Shown here piece by piece: positions 13,842 to 15,070 of a stretch of DNA of 15,070 nt (positions within the stretch are counted from its first letter, which is position 1; each line of letters opens with the position of its first letter). Below the pieces are notes generated by a model. That model was not told the DNA's origin. It searched no databases and saw only the letters and a program-made list of their open reading frames with translations. A program made the translations under genes and the position numbers. Location of the stretch: positions 1 to 15,070 of the forward strand of contig CAJUOR010000046.1 in NCBI GenBank assembly GCA_910588165.1, given 5' to 3'. This DNA is from an uncultured Thomasclavelia sp. (lineage in GTDB: Bacteria > Bacillota_I > Bacilli_A > Erysipelotrichales > Coprobacillaceae).

Positions 13842-14967
13842 AGAAATGACAATTCTCTCCTTCAACTAATCCGCTTGTATGCTTAATCGTACCATCATTC
13901 AATAACCAAACCGCTTCGACACCTTCGATGTTCTCAATCATTTCCACTCCCTCTTCTAACGGTGTTAAGAAAGTTGCGCTTGATAAGAAATCAGCTAAGC
14001 CGGAATCTTTCGCAAAAATAGTTACAGAGCGGAAATAATGAGTTGGTGTTAAAGTATCGGGATCGACAAGGTGATGATAACTAACGCCATCGTTACCGAC
14101 AAAGTAACGTTGGTAGTCACCACTTGTAACTGCCGCACCTTCTTTTAAAACAATCGCAACTGTTGCCTTGACATCTTCATAAGCCCCATTTCCTGGACTT
14201 TGGATATCTATGGTGAAATAATCACGGCAAGCCGGAAGGTGTTGAGATAATTCAGATGCTCCTGCCTTTACCAAGCGTTTACCTTGAACGATGACATTTC
14301 CTCCGGCAGAAATCAAAAAGTTATCTACGCCTTGACTTACGAGTTCCTGTTTAACTAATTCGCAGGCATAGCCTTTAGCCGTTGCACCAACATCTAATGA
14401 CATCCCTTGATCTTGTAAATATACTGTTTTTGCTTGTTTGTCAATGACAACTTTATCTAAATTTACGAATTGTCTTTTAGCCTCTAATTCATCTTGCATT
14501 GGAATTGAGCCATCATTTTTCTCACGATAATTATGCCAAACTTCTAAGACCGGTCCTAATGCAATATTAACCTTCTTAGAATAAGTTGCTTGATCGCTAA
14601 TAGCTGTTTCAATCATTCCAATCAGTGCATCATCTACCTTGACCGGTTGAATTCCCGCATAATCATTGATGGTCTTAACATTGTTGATATTCTCATAATC
14701 ATTATATTTATCAAACAAAGCATTATAGTAAGTGAAGCGTTCTTCTATGTAAGCAAGACTATCAACAAATTGTTGTTCATCTTTCGCATACATAATTACT
14801 TGGAAACTTGTATCAAAAGGTCCCATAAAGCTTGCGCTGCACTTATGAGATGCATCGCATGAATAAACATATTTTTTTTCATCATTTGGATTATCTGCTG
14901 TTTTTTGACACCCTGCTAGTATGCCTAAACTTACGCCTACTAAAAGCCATTTTCCTATTTTTCTCAC
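13822..14967 (-). CDS. apbE: FAD:protein FMN transferase, lipoprotein (ApbE family)
   Basis: Attaches FMN covalently, using FAD, to a Thr or Ser in target proteins such as FMN-binding domain proteins, on the outside of the membrane. 381 residues. A lipoprotein signal peptide ends in LAGC with lipidated Cys20. Family motifs: VNIALGPVLEVW (133-144), LDVGATAKGYA (191-201), LISAGGNVIVQG (218-229), VTSGDYQRYF (280-289), YHHLVDPDT (297-305) and LADFLSSAT (324-332), where D326 is a likely Mg ligand. I start at the GTG at 14965-14967, with GGAAGG upstream; another in-frame GTG at 14974-14976 sits inside that site. It is the first gene of a tight operon with the NusG_II, Gx transporter and TSCPD genes. 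No FMN acceptor protein is visible in the window. Confidence 0.93.
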   Translation of the reverse strand: MRKIGKWLLVGVSLGILAGCQKTADNPNDEKKYVYSCDASHKCSASFMGPFDTSFQVIMYAKDEQQFVDSLAYIEERFTYYNALFDKYNDYENINNVKTINDYAGIQPVKVDDALIGMIETAISDQATYSKKVNIALGPVLEVWHNYREKNDGSIPMQDELEAKRQFVNLDKVVIDKQAKTVYLQDQGMSLDVGATAKGYACELVKQELVSQGVDNFLISAGGNVIVQGKRLVKAGASELSQHLPACRDYFTIDIQSPGNGAYEDVKATVAIVLKEGAAVTSGDYQRYFVGNDGVSYHHLVDPDTLTPTHYFRSVTIFAKDSGLADFLSSATFLTPLEEGVEMIENIEGVEAVWLLNDGTIKHTSGLVEGENCHFYVEVTE

Positions 14968-14983
14968 ATTGATCACCTTCCAT

Positions 14984-15011
14984 ATTATAACACAGTTTGA
15001 TACTAAAACAA
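14984..15011 (-). promoter_or_regulatory. Putative promoter of the apbE operon
   Basis: Minus strand: consensus -10 TATAAT (14984-14989), 16-base spacer, weak -35 TTGTTT (15006-15011). It lies right after the terminator of the upstream gene. A start near 14977 leaves a leader of only about 10 bases before the GTG start. Confidence 0.55.
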
Positions 15012-15043
15012 CAAAAAAAGCCCGTCAATTCAATGACGAGCTT
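15012..15043 (-). terminator. Rho-independent terminator of an upstream minus-strand gene outside the window
   Basis: Read on the minus strand, AAGCTCGTCA/TGACGGGCTT forms a 10-bp stem with one U-G wobble (15034-15043 with 15018-15027), a 6-base loop, and a TTTTTTGTTG tail. On the plus strand the wobble becomes a C-A mismatch, so minus-strand use is more likely. The upstream gene itself cannot be identified from the 27 remaining bases. Confidence 0.78.
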
Positions 15044-15070
15044 AATTTTTTTAATTTGATACTTTTAATG

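Noticed and set aside
14590..14862. Plus-strand ORF of 90 codons inside apbE
   Set aside because: Antisense to a gene with full ApbE motifs; no supporting evidence of its own.
15012..15043. Bidirectional terminator for a plus-strand gene
   Set aside because: On the plus strand the stem has a C-A mismatch and no plus-strand gene precedes it; the minus-strand version has a wobble pair and a good T tail.

Overview
The window is AT-rich chromosomal DNA from a low-GC Gram-positive bacterium (Firmicutes/Bacillota). Supporting evidence is a T-box leader in front of thrS, the Bacillus-type primosome genes dnaB and dnaI, a PolA without proofreading residues, strong AGGAGG-type ribosome binding sites, and gene order related to the Bacillus dnaE to thrS region. 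The compactness, the missing nrdR/accDA/phoPR genes and a threonyl-tRNA synthetase without its N-terminal TGS domain suggest a streamlined lineage such as Erysipelotrichia; this placement is inference. Every gene lies on the minus strand, so transcription runs from high to low coordinates.

In transcription order: a rho-independent terminator of an unseen upstream gene (about 15012-15043). Then a four-gene operon: a lipoprotein FAD:protein FMN transferase (ApbE), a membrane-anchored NusG domain II protein, a Gx transporter family membrane protein, and an 80-residue TSCPD protein, ending in a terminator. Next is a small four-helix membrane protein of unknown function with its own terminator, then dnaE with its own terminator. 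The replication/repair run polA-mutM-coaE-dnaB-dnaI follows, with genes overlapping or a few bases apart. The glycolytic pair pfkA-pyk comes next, then a threonine T-box leader and the first 50 codons of thrS, cut by the window edge.

Functionally, dnaE, polA, mutM, dnaB and dnaI serve replication initiation, elongation and repair. coaE makes coenzyme A. pfkA and pyk are the two classic control steps of glycolysis. thrS is controlled by uncharged tRNA-Thr. The apbE operon looks like a flavinylation/membrane redox module related to those of flavin-based extracellular electron transfer loci; this is the least ordinary part of the window. Most genes are housekeeping. I see no mobile element, CRISPR array, tRNA, rRNA or phage gene. 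No gene-free gap exceeds 300 bases; the longest (151-436) holds the T-box leader and its promoter.

Several starts given here are internal to the longest open frame, because the longest frame would place the start inside the Shine-Dalgarno sequence.
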